Below are positions 11,853-25,400 of a stretch of 64,000 nucleotides of DNA, piece by piece. The translations under genes and the position numbers were made by a program. Below the pieces are notes generated by a model that was not told where the DNA came from, ran no database searches, and saw nothing but the letters and a program-made list of their open reading frames with translations. The first letter of the stretch is position 1. Each line of letters opens with the position of its first letter. Source of the DNA: Ascaris suum (Eukaryota > Nematoda > Chromadorea > Rhabditida > Ascarididae); the NCBI GenBank assembly GCA_013433145.1, contig CM024178.1, positions 4,015,260-4,079,259 on the forward strand, read 5' to 3'.

Positions 11853-14800
11853 TTACCATCCTCCACCTGCATAGTATGAAATAGAAAAATTCAATGGATG
11901 AGTGGTTTTCGCCTGTCAATCTAATCACTCTTTCACCCTCGACTCTGCACTCTCCTTGCGCTTGAGGTTCGCGTGACGATGAACCGCTGCCCCAAAAATG
12001 ATGCACAGGTTCCCCTGCACCTCACCGTAACGTCGGACAGAGAGATTTACGGATACACTGCATTTGGAAGCTCGTGCCTTTGTATACAATAGTCTTCAAA
12101 GAGAAGCCGATGCGCCTACACGGCAAGTGGCAGGACTAAAAATGAAAAACAGCCTAAACTATTACATACATAAATAAACAAATATATGTATTCACTTTTA
12201 TATTTATATTTATATTTATGCTTATACACATAACGTTAAAAATTGAAGTGGTTGATATTATTTACAAAATGCATACCTGACACAGGAAGGGTTACCACCC
12301 AAGAGAGTGCAATACTTGTGAAGACCTTCCAGTCAACACCTCGTCGTGATTTCACTACTCCCACAAACACAACGCTCCCAACCTGCAAAATATTGTAGCT
12401 TCTACCAGTCGCTCTGCCTTCAAAGAATCAGTCATTCCAACACAACAAAAGACATTCTCACAAAGAATTGAAGGTAAAGAAGTGAAGATTTCACTGGGCG
12501 AACCATTAGAATATACCTACGAAATCATTCGAAAGCTCTGTTCGCGGGGAAATGATTGTATTTAATTTGCGGGATTTTTATTACGTCAGCCTAAAAAATT
12601 GATTACTCTTATCTTCTTGTTTATTGCTTTCTTAATTGCGTTGCGTTCCTCTAAGCTGGCTAGAACCGTCAACGCTGACTCTGCCAACGAACTGAAAGAA
12701 ACTTTCAGGGCATCTACATTTTGAAATCTTCGTTTTTTTCCAAACCTGATTAAAACAATGAGCTAGGTTGACTGATAAGAAATAATTATGGTCGGTCATA
12801 CGAAGTCACAAAGAGATAATCACATACCAACGAATGCGTCGTACTGATAGGTAAACCCGCCTTACTCGCTAGTAACGCTGTGACTGCTGCACCGAATTCA
12901 ATTGCAAATCCACTGCAATACATTAATACAGCTCGTAATAAACTGGTCTAGTAGTTTGGTTTAAATTGAAGTATATCATAGGGAGCGGCAAAAAGAAGCC
13001 GCTTCTTTATCACTCAAAAGTGTACTATTGCATTCCGTATGCTTATGAGAACAATTTCCAAATGAAGCTTCGTTTACACTTGAAAGAAAGCCTCACCTGG
13101 CTGCATTAATTTTCGACATTTTGGTGCCAACCGTTAAAATGACCTTTTTGCCGAGTGCAACAAGACCGACACAAATTGCAAATACGCCGTAGAGCAGCAC
13201 ATAGATCGGCGTTTCACGCTTCTGCTCAACGTCCATATGCATATAAATCGCTAACAATGCAGTGAGTGGAGCAATTGCGTTACTGAAATACTCAAAATTG
13301 ACGTAAATAAGAATATTCACTAATGAACGGCCATCAAAATATAATAACAACTCTTAAACCCAAAATTATGCAGCGGTAGATTTGCGAACATCGGGAACAA
13401 AAGAATTGAAATGCAAATAACCGCACCGTTTTAACAACGGGAAAACATAGTACATTAACTATTGGCACAATAGTCCGGGGATGACTTGTTCAAACATAAT
13501 TACTACTTCCCTCTTTATCTGGGCGATCTTTGCACATGAAATATTACCACCCTTGACCCAAACAATTTTTGCATATAAGATGAGACGCCACTTCTCCTCC
13601 CTCGCTCCACCCGACTGACCTTTGCATACAACACTTGAAAGTGATAGGCACCAAGAGAAGAAAAATCAGTTGCCTACCTGACATCATTCGCCCCATGAGC
13701 AAATCCAGCAAAACAAGCAGTGAACACTTGGATTGATGAGAAGACCTTCAATGTTTTTTCATCGGATCTTCTGCCTTGTGATGGTAGAAACCACCGTGTG
13801 AAACCTTCGGCTACTGAAAAAATTTTACGCAGAATAATACGGATGCTTAAGCCAGTGGGGCACACTGACCACCACACTAGGTCAGATGCTCAATCTGTGG
13901 GGTATAGAGCACCATACCAGGCGGGCCGCCAATCCCAAAGATCGCCACATTAAGCGAGCTGTAAATGTTATGACCACTTCAAAGCCAAAATGTTTTTGAT
14001 CACACGTGCGCTCAGCAGTTATACAAAAGCGGCTTTCATGCTCTCAATGTGGGGAACACTTCAGAAACGAAGGAGAATTAAGAGTTCGGCCACTACAATG
14101 GCATCTCATAAAGTATAATTGCTGGTCAGACGACAGAGTCAGCGATCGCTGGGTAAAGTCTTAATGATTACGCAAATTTAGTTGGCAAGGCAGCAAACGG
14201 CCATTTAATAAGTTAAATGCTAGTTGAATATGCAAATACAAGAACGGACACATGCATGCACGCATGGACAAACGCTGAGAGATATTCTAATTAAATGCGT
14301 TTTACTTGACACTTCCATTTCATTACTAAGAATTGTTGACGCAAAAAACGTTGATAGTAAATGAGCACCTCCTCATATTAGTAGTAAAATATTACGTAAA
14401 ATATAGTGCTCCCTAACCTTTGATGGCCGATTTCATATTTGACGAGACTGCAGAGTCCTCTTTACGCAATGATGAATGCTGAATGACATCTAAAGTGCTT
14501 AATTCACTTTGCTCGCTCCGTATGGCAGTTGAATGACCTCAAATGGGGTGACGTTATTAACCGCTCAATATGAATTTCAGATAGAACTTTCATTAAATTC
14601 ATCGGAAATTCCACTTCATGGAGACATAGTTCAAATACTTACTAAAAACGAAGTGGGAATGTCATCCGAATATTGACCACGTTTCATCGTAATACGCAGC
14701 AATTTGTGCCCCTCGAAACAAAACTTGATTATGGCATCAGAATCGAACCTTAGATTCAGCTGACCAAGTGCTCGGATTATGTTTCCACGACACTGTTTCC

Positions 14801-17800
14801 TTACTACTTTTCTATAGCACATTGAAGGCGTGCGTAGTATGAATAGCAGTGTAGGCGTGATAGAGGACGAGATAGGGTAAGGAAACTTAAGAGGATAGAA
14901 TGAACATCTTTACACATATCGGAAAAACGAATGTACTGATGCTCAGCTATTTGCACCCCACAGCGCATAACCGATACTTCCTATCACAGCTCTCCTGAAG
15001 GAGTCAATTCGACAAGCTGGGAGGAAGCCTCAGGATGTTCCCTAAAACTCTTAATAAAAGCGCATAAAGGTGATGTAAAACGCACTCAAAATTCTATTTA
15101 AGACTGCTGCTTATTGAATATAACATAGAAAACACGAATAAGAGGTCCAGAAAAAGGTATAAGAAAATGAATAAAGTGATGTTATTTAATCAGCCAAATC
15201 CACTCGCGTAAAACGTACTCTGTGATGACGCCGATCGGTGATCGTCATCGCTGATTGCGAATGTGGTTTGATGTGTAAACGAGGTCTCATTAAGTCTATT
15301 TTTCGGTGGTGCACTCAGAACAGGGACATCTTGTATAATTTCCGCTGCTAAAAGTTGGAAAACTAAGTTAAAGACTTTTAGTCTGATAGCTGATCATTTT
15401 GTTAAAAGCTGTGGATTTTCAACTCGATTTTAAATAAACGTTTAAAAGTAAAGTTCAGCAAGAGGAACGAACTACGACGCCACTAGTTCAATTAATACCA
15501 TGCTCTCAAATTCAATGTTGCTGATTCCGGTGTTACATCGCTTTTGTTAAAGTCCTCAGTTCCAGTGTAACATTCATTAAATGGAAATAATTCCCTTCCA
15601 TTGAAGGAAAGTGCAAAAATCGACCACATTTCATCAAAAGCAGGATAATAATATCAAAAACGGAAGCTTTTCAAGACACCCAACAGTTTAAGAACTATAC
15701 ATATTGCTGATATTACAAATACATCAATAAACATTTCCCCTCCACCTCTTATTATAAACTCATGTGTCATCACTGTGTCATGTTTAGATAATCCAAATCT
15801 GGCAAGCTCAAATGCAGTACAACCTTCAATAAAATCTCAGAGTTCTTGACCCCGAAACGCGTAGAGAGTGATTTGATTCAGACTTTAATGCAACGCATAG
15901 CTTTCGAGTAAAGACGAAATGAGTAACGAATGTTGCTCTATTCTGTGAAAAAAAAAGTTCAAAATTCAGAGTTTTATAAGGAGTTAAACTGCAAAAGCCA
16001 CTGTCTCAGAGCTAATAATTTCATCCACTTCTTGAATTTTTGAATTGGGAGTGGTCGTGATCGATTCCCCCCTTTTGTTGTCACTTTTTGTGCACCTTTC
16101 TGCTAGCTCGGCGACTTTCTCTGTAAACGATCATCACGCAAGAAAAAACTTTGAGAATATCGTCAAACGTGATAACATCTGAACAATCATTCCTTTCCAC
16201 AACCACGTAATTCGAATAATTTTTTTGCAAATTACTCCACGTCAAGTGTCTTAAATGTATAATCCTATTCAAATCATCCGTTCTCATCACAAACCTCCAT
16301 TGCCAAATAAACTCCGTTAACTATTTTTGGTTATTTCATCAACCGACAGTGGGACTTACCTTCAGTCCATTTTTTCAAGTAGGGCACAAGGATGAAATGA
16401 ATCGCAATAGCGCAAATTGTTGCGATCACACAGCTGATCGTGACACTCAGCCAAAGCGGTATACTAGCCAAATGTAATACTGAAATTCACTCTCAATCAG
16501 TCATGAAGTGTAATTTAGTTACAGAAACAGGGAATAGCCAAAATATAAATACTTATAAAATAACATTTACTCAAAATTTTGAAGGATTTGTTGTTATTGT
16601 AGCGATATTTGAGTGAAAATTCCGCAAAACTAAGACATTTTTGATGGATGATGAAATTCTAAGTCATAATATTTTTATAAAACATTGCATCAGCAATGGT
16701 TTTAATTGTTCCCATTTTTTGCAACCAAAATGACTTATATTCAAAAAAAGTAACAACGGCATTTGAGTAAAAATGTAAAGATGAACAAATAAATGCGATA
16801 TACATTTTGATCCTTGATAACTGACTGCAAACACATTGAACGCGATACAAAACCAATAGAAAATCGGAAGTGCAATGAGACCGCTACGAAATGGATTCGA
16901 CTGAAAAAAGAAAATCTCCGTTGAAATTCATGAAATGACTGTAAGATACAATAGCGATACAGTTACCAAATGGTTACACGATCATACAGATAGCTATATA
17001 ATTGCAAAATATATGTAGCAAGCTGCCAGCTGGCTGCCAGTTGTTCCTTCCAATGAAAACTATCGAAGATTTGTATATTTAAATCAATCAGACGGCAGCT
17101 ACGATCTTATAGTATGCATATATATGCACCGAATTTTTATATACGTAACGCATGTCTGTAATAGGGCGTATCTTCATATACACCAGGTTTGATTATATAT
17201 CTATAGCGCCGAGTACATACATTAGAAAAAGTGCGAAAAGAAACATCGAATGATCGCTTTGCAACTATACCGTAGAAACAGCATTAACCGAGCTTAGTAA
17301 TAGAAACATCGATCACAAACTGAAACTGATGGCAATGAAACAGGAAAAATTTCACTCCATTCAAAAGATGCATAACTAAGCCTCATATATATGCACCCCA
17401 GCTCAAGTTGTATTAATTTTGGAGAGAAAGGATTTTGACGTTTTTTGCCCTCGTTCAACACAGCTTAATTTGCAAATCAACGACGACTTCTGTTCACTAA
17501 ACAATCGGGATTTTAATTCAGCAAACAACGATGATCCCCCCCCCCCCCCAAACACTTGAAAGGACTGTGCAAACAATGGGACAGAAATAAAGAATGATTT
17601 TTGAGTGAAAAAAATTTCCGGCTGGTCAAAAAACGAATGAATTATTTATTACTGTTCGGTTAATTAACTGCACTGAAAATAATTAATGAATTTCGAAGAA
17701 CTCACACGACGCAAAACTGAGAAATCGACAATTATGTAGAGAATTGATGAGACAAGTCCAGAAAGAATCGGTGAAACAAACCACGAAGCAACTGCAAATA

Positions 17801-19497
17801 TTCTATGAGATTTTGAATAGCGCTAATTGTATTTTAATTTACATATGAGTGTCTTATTTGAAAAAATAACTCAAGAACATAAACGCTGGAAAGTGTTTTC
17901 GTTGGTTTTTCTTCTCTGGATGGAATTTTGGGAAACTGCGCCTATAAAGTTGAGAAGCCTCATTTTTTTCGAAGAATTTTCCTTTATATTTCTTTCCAAC
18001 TGGTAAAACGTTTTGGATGCACGAAAATAAACAATGCGGCAATATTTGAAGAGAGCAGATTTAGCCGTTAGAAGTGAGGAAATTAGCTTTCCTTCTCATC
18101 ATACACCACTCTTAACATATTACAGTACGAATTAATTACCTCACACATTCGCGTATCACGAATTAAATCCGTCTTAATGAATGCTGTGTGAATTTTTTAG
18201 CCCATCTGTGATTTAAAAGAACCCTCTTAATTGCCTATGTTTCCCAGTAGATTTTAGAAACTGCACTTCAAAATCAAAACTGAATGCCCCTCATGAATGC
18301 TATTTACCGTCTTTATTGAAACAAAGGATTTGCGTTCTGCCATCTAAACATAAGCCAAAGGATCAGCTAACTTACCGTGTATATATGAGAAATTTGGATG
18401 GTATGCAAAAGCGGATGCGAAAATTGCAGTAAAATGAAACAGCGAAACTGATGAGCAACTTACTAATGCTAACAATCTTCATCCAGTGAATACCTTTGCC
18501 ACCCATTGCAACAAGACCGAATCCAACTGTAGCGCCCGTTATGCTATGTGTAGTGGAAACGGGTAAATGTGCAAAAGTTGCAATCAGCAGCCAAGATGAG
18601 CAGCCTGAAGCTGATGTGACCATTATTTGACCGAGGTTCATTGTGAAACAGATTTATTCAAATGAATCTTGAGGAAGTTTCTGATGAAATTTCATGGGCT
18701 CTTACTTCAAAAAATGCTTTATGTTCCTACAAATTTTATTCAACTTATTGCTTAGTAGGATTATATGGAATACTCATGGAATTTTAGTTTCTGAAAGTCT
18801 CGCCTCTCTCAAGAAATTTTTCGTATTTCACTTTCAAGTCGAAGATTATGAAATTTAGGAGCCAAATAATATAGAAAACCTTACACTCGGCGATGACGCT
18901 ATCAAATTGAAGTGTTTTTCGAAATGAACGAAAGCAAAATCGCAGCAAAATAATGTGTACAAATACTTTCTGCAAACCTCCAAGAATTGCAACTTGTCCA
19001 ACGAATAGTACTTTAGGCTGATTAACGTATAATTTGATATCGACGACTTCTTTACGCATCGTATCCGTAACATTGTACCCTAAAAAGATCGGTGAATTTT
19101 ACGGATGTTTTTGAACTCTTATGACAGGGCACCGTCAGCCGATGAAAGTGACAAGAAGCATTGGTGAGAGTGATTTCAGAAATAGTCTTAAATTTTAATC
19201 TTTGAGGGTCCTATTGCTGAAAGGTTGGGACTTAGTTCTGCTGCTGCTCAATTCGAAAAAAAGAACACACTAAAATTTTTAAAATTCATAGATTTATTGC
19301 CAAACGATAATAAACTAACCAACTAAAAGAGCACCAAGTGTTTCAAATATAGTTGCGAGAATGTAGGCCCATTTGAGAGTTATAACACCGCTGCCCACCG
19401 ATGTGCCAAAAGCATTCGCCACGTCGTTGGCACCCATCGCGAAGCCTAATATAAATGCGAGTATTACGCCCACCACGAGTGCCCATAGTACTTGACT
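11853..19497 (-). CDS. Type III sodium/phosphate cotransporter (PiT, SLC20 family)
   Basis: Exons on the minus strand, in transcript order: 19497-19320, 19079-18978, 18604-18464, 17791-17706, 16900-16804, 16479-16360, 13813-13678, 13282-13097, 12912-12828, 12382-12277, then 11866-11853 (stop TAA) or a 10-nt microexon 11866-11857. All junctions keep frame. The N-terminal half carries [23 protein letters not shown] and [14 protein letters not shown]. The C-terminal half repeats the PiT domain with [30 protein letters not shown] and [15 protein letters not shown]. PiT proteins import phosphate with sodium across the plasma membrane. The central cytosolic loop is very short here (about 30 residues between LKKWTE and KVFSSIQ) compared with the long loop of vertebrate PiT1/2; an unseen exon between 13814 and 16359 is possible. 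The initiator exon upstream of 19497 was not found: a stop codon precedes the acceptor in frame and there is no ATG between them. Confidence 0.92.
12196..12220. repeat. Short TTTATA microsatellite
   Basis: About four tandem TTTATA units lie just downstream, in transcript direction, of PiT exon 12382-12277, inside the following intron. Confidence 0.6.
13814..16359 (-). other. Large PiT intron without recognised exon
   Basis: The flanking exons (ending WTE plus one base, and beginning TA) join in frame to read WTEVAEGF. No internal exon was recognised. This is where an additional cytosolic-loop exon would sit if the nematode protein has a longer loop. Confidence 0.5.
17536..17549. repeat. Poly-C tract (14 bases)
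   Basis: An uninterrupted run of 14 C on the plus strand (poly-G on the transcribed PiT strand), inside a PiT intron. Confidence 0.8.
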
Positions 19498-22400
19498 CTG
19501 AAATTCATGAAATACACCCACGTTTCCTCATTTCTCAGCAAAGATTCTCATTTAAATCAAAGCTTTATGTTTTTTGAAGAAAAAAAACCATTTTTCCAAT
19601 GCTCTATAAATAGGTATGGCCGGTTAGGAAATCATTCAGTCGTGATGGAGCTCGAGCCTTCTCTTTCAAGAAGCACTACCAACACCTAAGTGAATCGCAT
19701 ATTGAAGGACAAAAGTCTGCATGATACACAATGCTATGTAGATTCACAACTTCTAGCCTTTTCAACATCATTGGACGACATAATATTCATCCATTTCAAT
19801 ATGTGAAGCCCCTTCTCCGCTCCCCTCTCCCCCCGTGATAGTTGAACCAACCACTGAAAATTTAAAGCAATCAACTGGTTCACTTCTGAAAGCGCTTTAT
19901 AGCCTGCCAGAGTATTTTTGACAGAATAACTTCACCAATTATTCGTTCATTCGATCACTTAACTTTTGACTTCCAATGGTTGAGCATCTGAATTTCGATG
20001 AACTTCAATAAGAGAATTTGAATTATACGACTTTCATCTGCGAAAAGAACACGCAATTTTAGTTAATGCACATCTCATCTCATGTTATTCGCAAGTGAAA
20101 TACTTTATGAATGAAAATCGAACAATCCGACATCCCAACGCGTTTGAAACATAAAAATGCTTCAACGGTTGCCTATGCCTCGGCACTTTAAAGGTGGCAG
20201 ACGAATCGCTAAACAATAGAGCAAATTGGTCTTGAGGTTTTACTATGACTTCAAATGTGATGCGATTTTTTAAGTTTCATTTAAATTCCGCTCAATTCAA
20301 CTTACTCTGAACTCTGCGATATGGTTGCTAGTAACAGAAGAAATGGTCGCAGAAATCGTAGCTGTTAGCGTACCCATCTGTTAGCGTTAATTTCCGATCG
20401 CTAACAAGCAATACCTCAACGTCGCTGTGACATCATGCAACTCACCACTGACGAAGAATGCCGAGTATCACGACCGGCACTCAAACTCAACCGACAAATC
20501 AATGAACAATCAAGCAAGGACTTCGCACAATGTCGGGATTTCAACACTAATCAAGTTTTTATCATTCTAGATTTTTGCATATTACTTTACATCACCTGAC
20601 GATTTGTTTAAATGATGTGGCAAACAGAATTATAAAATGTTTGATAGGTCGTTGCTCCATGAAATATTTTCAAATATTCAAATTTATTTTGAAGAAACAT
20701 TTTGCATCGCATTATTTCATTTGATGGCAGACTTACATTTCTAGGATTTAGAAAGCGGCGCAAGCTAGCACTACAAAAACTCTCCTACGCTGCCTTCAAA
20801 AAACCGTTCTTTTACTTTCAGAGTTTTTTAGTCTTCGCAGAGGCCCTCAAAGCGCTTGGCAGTTGATGAACTCCGAATTCAGGATCACGTCGGAAGGATG
20901 GATCCACCGTTCACTTCAGGTGTTTGCCTCAACAGCCTTCATAAAAGAACACTTCATTTTTGAAGAAGAAAAACACTCCTAGACGCATTTAATTCAAAAG
21001 ACTTTGCTGCCTAACCACCGACAAACTACTGTAACAGAGATGAAAAATAAATTTAAAAAAAGGAAAGAAACTGCAATATTATTTTCAAAAGAAGTTCGCA
21101 TAACCAAGATCAACAAAGGCAAGATAAATAAATGCTCGTCAATAGGACAGAGTGAAAACACTGCGAATGTCAAATCGGAACAATGTCTTTTCCTCTCATA
21201 CGTTCAAGTGATAAACTGTCCCCTAAATGCAATGAACCAGTGCTGGAACAGTTATTAATGAACCAGATCGTCATTTCAGAATTAAAGCAGTGAGGCGGGT
21301 AATTTTCGGCTGAAAGAGGCTAGATGGCTTCGATAAGTGGGCAAAGGGAGAGCTCGGCGACAAAATAGCGAAGGGATTTCATAAAAGAAGGAAAAGGCTG
21401 AGAACATGCCAAAAAGAGCTGTGGCTGGAATAATTTCACGAGAGAGGTTCCGGTTGGCAAGGATTCCCGCTATGTAATGTGATGCATCTTGTCCCGCATG
21501 GGGACTGGAAGCTGCTTTGGCGCATCACTGCTTCTTGAATGGAGCAGGTGTGATACATCAGCTGCCACTCAAGTCCGAAAGCTGTGTTCCTGTCAGACAC
21601 GTTAGCATACACCAATGTGGTGGCTATGAAATTTTCATAAACTGTTTGCTAGTGCACAGAATTAGCTTCAGAGATGACGTAAGAAGTGACTATGATAATG
21701 CACTGATGTCGCATTTTTTCCAACAAACTGCGGTGATGCGGAACAGGTATGCGGAGGACGCCGGTATTAGAGAAATCCACTTTTCTGCTACGAACGTGAT
21801 ATAAAGTGAAAACAGTAACACATCTGCGACTATCGACGGAATGACGAACTCTGGAAGGTGACAACTTATCATAATACTTCTCAGTTTTACCTGTAATTTA
21901 TCGCTGTGAAGGTGAGTACAGCTTATTAATTTTTCGGGGTAATAGGACATAAAACAGCACATTCTGAGAAACTTCCCTGACGGTAACGCATAACACAATG
22001 CAACTCACGAAAGCTTAGACTCGATGAATTATGAAATTCCCTTGCCGAAGAGTGAAATTTCCTTGCCGAACAGCACAATATGATGTAGCCGGAAAAACTT
22101 CCGAAATGCATTTCGAAGGGAGCGACGCAAACCACAGCAGTCGAAAAAATCATATTCAACTAGCAGCAATGCTTCGCGAAGTATTTGCTGACTGATATTT
22201 CTTTCATACTGGTCAAATACTGTTTCGTTTGCTTTTTGTTGCTTTCAGCTTTGAATTTGGAAATAAGTCGGACGTCGTCTATGTATGCGAGTACTCTTTC
22301 ATCAAACGACATTTTCACGAGGCCGAAAAGATGAGAAGCCGAATGAGGCCGTTGAGAGGAGGACAGAGAAGAGTGCACCTTTTGGGGACTCGACATCGAT

Positions 22401-25400
22401 GGATTTTACTCTAGTTACTGTGTGGCTTAAATAGGTTTCCATTTTGCGTCCGTTCTTGTTCATTTGAAATATATGAATGTATGCGAGCAGAACGTTCAAA
22501 GAATTTCAAAAAACACGGAATTGCGATATAAACATATAATTTGGCACATTTCTCGCGCCACCGTTGTCTCGATATATGAAGGTCACCTCACAAGTTTTCT
22601 CAGTGTTCGCCGTTGAAATGTCGCAGCTTGAAAAAAGAGCCTACCGGTGGCATGATCCGACTTCTTTCTCAACTTTTTTACTTATGATTTTACTAAACCT
22701 TTACAATTTTGACTGCACATAGGTGAATACCCGTCCAGCACTAATCTGGCCCGTTCTCCGCTATATTCTCTGATTATGCTCGCTATAACATAGTGTCGCT
22801 TTTGCAGTAAATCATCGTTTCTGTACTACTTATGCGTCACACTTCCCTCAGCTTTCTTCTTCGAACGCACTTCTTCACGGAGATCCCTCATTTTCCTACG
22901 GCTCTATGAAGAACTTTTTCCAACTCGCGAAGGCAAGATCCGTTTCTTAACATCACTAACAGAAAGGAAAAAGCCCACGGTGCCGCCTGCGAGGAGGCAT
23001 AGTTTCAGAATATCCTCTCGGTGGCGGAGATTTTTCAAGCGCGTAGACTTCCGCAAACGAGGGCTCATTGTACAAAATCAACGAACAACTTCTACGTGGG
23101 ATCTCCGAGGGGGGGAGGTGTTCCTGGCGGGGGCTTGCAAGGGAGGGGATAAAAACGACTTGGAAGAAGGGCTGGGAGCATGATGAGCATAAAGCTCGAG
23201 AACTTCGCGATCATGTTCCACTATCGCATCTTTTCAAACACACCATTCTCACTACACAATGGTGAATGAATTCTATGGAATTGTGACGCAGGCGGTCATC
23301 GGAAGTTTCTACAACGATACACTGCAGAGTACTTGATAAGAACAACTAATGCGTGGATAGTATAATCGACCTACTAGAATTATGCCAGACCTGAGATACC
23401 ATGCTAATGAGCCATTTGAATCGCATCTCGATATGTTACTACCTGGTAATTTACTATCACTTATAGATTGGGATTTGCAATTATATCACACTATCGCAGC
23501 CTACTTACCTATCACAAATAAAATGCCTTCCCCCTCCCTTCCTCACGCCTCCTCTCCTTCTTCTCCCCCATTGTCGATAGCCTATGTTCTGTATTTTATG
23601 TCTTGTCAGTTGGAAGCAACACAGTGATTTAGATAAAGGTCATTTTCATTGCATTTTGCAATCAGTTCAGCGATGCACTCGTAAAAGTATAAGCAAAATA
23701 CGAATGCTCGCGAGATACACTCAGTATGGAATACAAAACTAAAATAATGCAATGTACGTGAAAGGTGAGAAATGCGAGAATCAAATGGAGGAATGACTTG
23801 CAAATTGAGGTGTTACGAGGAAACTTCACAGCTTACAGTATCACGAATCTGCTGAAGTGTGACTGAATATAGGTAGAGGGGTTTTGCCACGATTAATTCG
23901 TCAACTTCACGCATTTTCATACGAAGCTTCAATTTATAAGTAAAAACTGGTTCAATTTATAAACGACTGGTCCTGAATTCAGACTATTTTCGCCGCAAAT
24001 ATTTCTTCATTTCGCGTCCTGCTCACTTTGACCTCCGTTTAATCCTGCAATATCTATGTGGTATGTGATCCTTACAAGCGGAAAGGGGAGTGAGGAATGA
24101 TGAAGCCACTTCTCATCAAAATACGCCAGAATTCACGTGCAAGCAAACGGAAATGGCGGCGACGATACTAGTATCATGTCTCCATCCGCCCCATTCGGAT
24201 CATCACCATGGGGCAATATTACAAACTTCGGCTATAAGAACGCCAGCAAGAGTTTACTAATTTGATAACAACGTTCGAAATATTTGCGTATAAGACAATA
24301 AGTAATTTCTATATCGGAGGTCTAAACAACGGAGTTTCGCTTGAATAGGTTCCTTAATGTGCCAGCTGCAAGTCTCCCAGCATTTTCGTCAGCATTGCAT
24401 CACCACATTCTCGGTAGCTCAAAAGGGCTTGACTTGTAAATTCTTGAGCCACATAGACGACGTAGAAAATTTGATCCATATGCAACAGTGTCACTGGATC
24501 ACGAACTGGGCCACGGTTTAGGGACTTTCTTGGTCTATGTGACTGCATGTAGCAGAATTTCTTCATGCAAACTTTGACTTGCTCGCGGCACTCGTCCTGT
24601 CGAGCTGAGCGCCGTTTCCGGCTGCATCGCGGACTTCACCATTGGTGGCTATCCTTCAAAAAGTCGAGTTGTTGGCCTGGAATACTTTGCTTGGCAATGT
24701 GTCTAGTCGCTGAATCCGTTCCGAGCATACGGCAGGCTCGTTACTCAGTGCAGCATCCTTATACCCTTGAAGCGGTCCATCGAAATGCACGCGCTCAGGC
24801 CAAACGCACGATCTCCTCCTGTGATTTTCCGCTATGGTTGGATCTATGGGATGTCTTCTACAATATGGTCTGGTGACCCTTACAATTATTACTTTCTTAG
24901 CACTTCACGGATAGCATGCATTAATTCCCAGTTGTTGTAATTTTTTGACCTCATCCTGAAATCGATTAATTCAGTCTGGTGAACACCAGATCCTCTTTAT
25001 CCTATTTGTACCTTAACATTTTCCACCTCCCACCACGATAAGACGACTTCTTTACCTATTCTTAGTCGTGATATTGTTGAAGTGCGGAATACCTGATAGT
25101 CAATTCAATACGGAATGGAGAAAATCCATTCCAAAGCAGAGCACGAAAATCCATTGCAGATTACTGTCTGCAAGAAGTGACAGAATGGAAGCAACGAAAG
25201 CGGGAAATATAGAAACGTTGAAAATACCTTGATTTTTTGCGCTCCAAGTCCGCAACATCCACTTTGCAATGCTTAACTATCCAGCCCGATCAGTCCGATA
25301 TTCTACCTCCGTATCGTTAAGAGGAAAAAGGATTTCCGGAGTTCTTTAATTTCATCGAAATTTGCTGACGAAACCGAATACCGTTTCTTACAACAATCTT

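Noticed and set aside
19498..19521. Extension of the first PiT exon upstream to an apparent start at 19521
   Set aside because: The apparent start codon is GTG, an in-frame TGA lies just upstream, and a TTTCAG acceptor sits exactly at the exon border.
22160..22396. Minus-strand frame containing AYIDDV, like the catalytic motif of reverse transcriptases
   Set aside because: Only the four-residue motif fits. The flanking residues do not resemble the reverse-transcriptase fingers or palm, and the frame is short.
23100..23160. G-rich segment as a third copy of the dispersed repeat
   Set aside because: Only base composition is shared with the repeat copies; no aligned block could be found.
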